6,162 bases of DNA from contig JAJDEH010000452.1 in the NCBI GenBank assembly GCA_029259935.1, positions 1-6,162 on the forward strand. The letters are read 5' to 3'. The translations under genes were made by a program, and so were the position numbers. Position 1 is the stretch's first letter; every line of letters begins with the position of its first letter. The notes beneath the pieces are model-generated. The model saw only the letters and a list, made by a program, of their open reading frames with translations. It was not told the origin of the DNA and did not search any database. The stretch comes from Planctomycetota bacterium (GTDB taxonomy: Bacteria; Planctomycetota; Planctomycetia; Pirellulales; Pirellulaceae). Of this stretch, positions 4,830-6,162 are shown in pieces.

Positions 4830-5870
4830 GTGACGTCACGAAAAGCAACGACGTGCTTGGCTCGCAGTCTTCAGCTTCAGCGTCTCGTACGTTGCGCACT
4901 GCTCGTCCTGTTTCTTGGGCAACTGCTGATCGGCCGCGCCCACGGTGCAGAAGAGGCCGAATCGATCTGCAAGGCGACGTCTACAGAGAAACGAAAACAG
5001 GAAGGATATCAACGGGATTTGGTACTGCACTATACCTTCGATCAGCGCGACGGCGCGGCGGTATTGAACGCGTTGGGCGAACACCATCCCGGCCAGCCTA
5101 ACCGGGCTACAATTGTCGAACAGAAGAAGTCGGGCAACGCGTTGAAGATCCGCCAGAACAACGTGAAGTCGGGCTATGTCGAAACGGCGGACCACGAGAA
5201 TTTCAATACACAGAACTTCACGGTCGCGGCGTGGATCAACCTCGGGCAAGCAAAATCGAATGGCTCGGTGGTCTGCAAACATGACTGGCTTGACGGGGGC
5301 GCTCGCGGATTCGTGCTTCGTTGCTATGACGGGAAACGGCTGAACTTCACGGTCGGGGCAGGCGGCTGGCTGGCCGCGGTTGGGAAGACGAGTCTGCCCG
5401 CCCATCAATGGATTCATGCGGTCGGGGCATTTGACGGAACGAACATTACGGTTTATTTAAATGGCCGCCTAGATGGAACGAAAGTCGTCAACGCGCCTTA
5501 TACGCCCTCATCCTTTCCCTTGAGAATCGGACACGCCGCCTTCAGTTTAGACAAACACCGAAAATTCGATGGGAAGATCGACGACGTGATGATCTGGAAA
5601 CGGGCATTGTCCGAACGTGAGATTCGCGCCGTTTACGAACATCAGAAAGATGCCAGACCTGCGCCGCTCGTCGCCGCGGATATCGCCGGACTCATTAGGC
5701 AACTGGGTTCGGCAAAGTACAGACGTCGCGAAGAAGCGCAGCAACATCTGATCAACATCGGACGCGAAGTGCTGCCCTTGCTGGACACGTTTCTGAATAC
5801 CAACGATTTCGAGATCATCGTGCGGATCAAGCAGATCAAAGAAGCGATAGAGAACGATAAGGGGGAATAG
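4830..5870 (+). CDS. Exported LamG-domain protein with HEAT-like C-terminal segment
   Basis: A 346-residue protein from GTG 4830. Residues 1-40 are a signal peptide (core ALLVLFLGQLLIGR, cut near AHGA/EE). Residues 42-60 (AESICKATSTEKR and on) copy the tail of the haem-motif protein. Residues 63-272 form a concanavalin A-like LamG_3-type beta sandwich: opening LVLHYTFD, then YVETADHENF with NFTVAAWIN, WIHAVGAFDGTNITVYLNG, LRIGHAAF, and the classic closing GKIDDVMIWKRALSEREI. Such domains bind carbohydrate or protein ligands at the cell surface; no ligand can be named. Residues 283-343 (DIAGLIRQLGSAKYRRREEA, then LPLLDTFL and EIIVRIKQIKEAIE) match the short HEAT-like unit of the form LI-x-x-LGS-x-x-(F/Y)-x-x-RE-x-A common in planctomycete proteins, likely for protein contacts. 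No catalytic domain is present, so it is probably an adhesive or scaffolding envelope protein. Stop TAG at 5868-5870. Confidence 0.85.
   Translation: MTSRKATTCLARSLQLQRLVRCALLVLFLGQLLIGRAHGAEEAESICKATSTEKRKQEGYQRDLVLHYTFDQRDGAAVLNALGEHHPGQPNRATIVEQKKSGNALKIRQNNVKSGYVETADHENFNTQNFTVAAWINLGQAKSNGSVVCKHDWLDGGARGFVLRCYDGKRLNFTVGAGGWLAAVGKTSLPAHQWIHAVGAFDGTNITVYLNGRLDGTKVVNAPYTPSSFPLRIGHAAFSLDKHRKFDGKIDDVMIWKRALSEREIRAVYEHQKDARPAPLVAADIAGLIRQLGSAKYRRREEAQQHLINIGREVLPLLDTFLNTNDFEIIVRIKQIKEAIENDKGE
4859..4953 (+). repeat. Signal-peptide segment duplicated from a haem-motif-type gene (copy 2)
   Basis: Ungapped partner of 2997-3091, about 70 of 95 bases identical. It is followed within 3 bases by the second duplicated segment at 4956, whereas in the haem-motif gene the two are about 1.1 kb apart. 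Confidence 0.75.
4956..4994 (+). repeat. Tail segment duplicated from a haem-motif-type gene (copy 2)
   Basis: Encodes AESICKATSTEKR and is the partner of 4195-4233 (32 of 39 bases). The match fades after the Lys-Arg, and the LamG domain begins about 10 residues later. Its position between signal peptide and LamG domain marks the join. Confidence 0.7.
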
Positions 5871-5952
5871 CCGATTGCGTCAGGGATCACCGGTGAGCGA
5901 ACCATCACGAGTTATCAGCGTGTTTCAACGTACGCAAGCGGTGTGGAAAGGC

Positions 5953-5980
5953 GGGGGCACTTCGATGGCCTCCTTTTCTT
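5953..5980 (+). terminator. Candidate intrinsic terminator after the LamG gene
   Basis: GGGGGC at 5953-5958 pairs with GCCTCC at 5968-5973 (one G-U pair) across a 9-base loop, followed directly by TTTTCTT. It lies 83 bases after the stop at 5870, on the right strand to end the LamG transcript. The stem is short, so confidence is moderate. Confidence 0.4.
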
Positions 5981-6162
5981 GAAATGTCGAAGTCCAGGAG
6001 GTTGGACAACCTTCAATCGCTAATCAACGTCTCCAACTCGCATCGGTGTCCACGGCCGCCGTTTATACCCTCAGACGCGCGAGCCCAGAATTGCCTCATG
6101 AGGGCATGACATGAGCGCGCAGTAGCGCTTCTAATTCATTACATTCAGGGGACCCCGCCCGG
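5981..6162. other. Right-end spacer with no supported gene
   Basis: A 42-codon frame at 5984-6112 has no ribosome binding site and no recognisable features. Small palindromes (AGGTTGGACAACCT at 5999-6012; CCTCATGAGG near 6094) are present but too short to interpret. Nothing else was seen. Confidence 0.5.

Noticed and set aside
4836..5417. 193-residue frame on the - strand
   Set aside because: Antisense to the LamG gene, where the + strand has clear domain motifs.
1..6162. CRISPR array, tRNA, rRNA or defence system
   Set aside because: No regularly spaced direct repeats of CRISPR length, no tRNA-like cloverleaf or rRNA sequence, and no nuclease, helicase or toxin-antitoxin proteins were recognised.

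Overview
The window looks like chromosomal DNA of a planctomycete, probably of the Pirellulaceae kind. This is a judgement from protein architecture and has not been searched. The evidence is a cluster of secreted proteins without obvious relatives, a LamG-type domain joined to a HEAT-like tail typical of planctomycetes, a secreted protein carrying one CxxCH haem motif, long gene-poor spacers, and a palindrome in a spacer that resembles planctomycete dispersed repeats.

Layout. Bases 1-362 hold nothing I can support. Bases 363-571 (+) carry a worn remnant of the C-terminal end of a mandelate racemase / muconate lactonizing enzyme-type (enolase superfamily) protein. Bases 777-1784 (-) encode an intact NAD-dependent sugar epimerase/dehydratase-like short-chain dehydrogenase. 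A 420-base spacer follows, with a small GC hairpin and an AT-rich palindrome. Three exported proteins then lie on the + strand: a 212-residue protein with two ferredoxin-like halves (2205-2843), a 463-residue protein with a single CMDCH haem-type site (2971-4362), and a 346-residue LamG plus HEAT-like protein (4830-5870). Between the first two is an inverted-repeat (REP-like) element. Between the last two are 467 bases holding a 23-bp-period triple repeat that looks like one end of an IS21-family insertion sequence, plus small decayed reading frames. A candidate intrinsic terminator lies after the LamG gene.

The most notable observation is that the two larger exported proteins share their beginnings. 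From the ribosome binding site and GTG start through the signal peptide they align almost without gaps at DNA level. Directly after its signal peptide the LamG protein carries a short segment that matches the C-terminal tail of the haem-motif protein (32 of 39 bases). The LamG gene therefore looks like a rearranged product: the 5' end and the 3' tail of a haem-motif-type gene joined to a LamG/HEAT module, with about 1.1 kb of middle lost.

I see no evidence for a defence system, CRISPR array, tRNA or rRNA. How the three exported proteins work together is unknown; shared strand and export make a common envelope location likely, but the spacers (127 and 467 bases) do not prove one operon.
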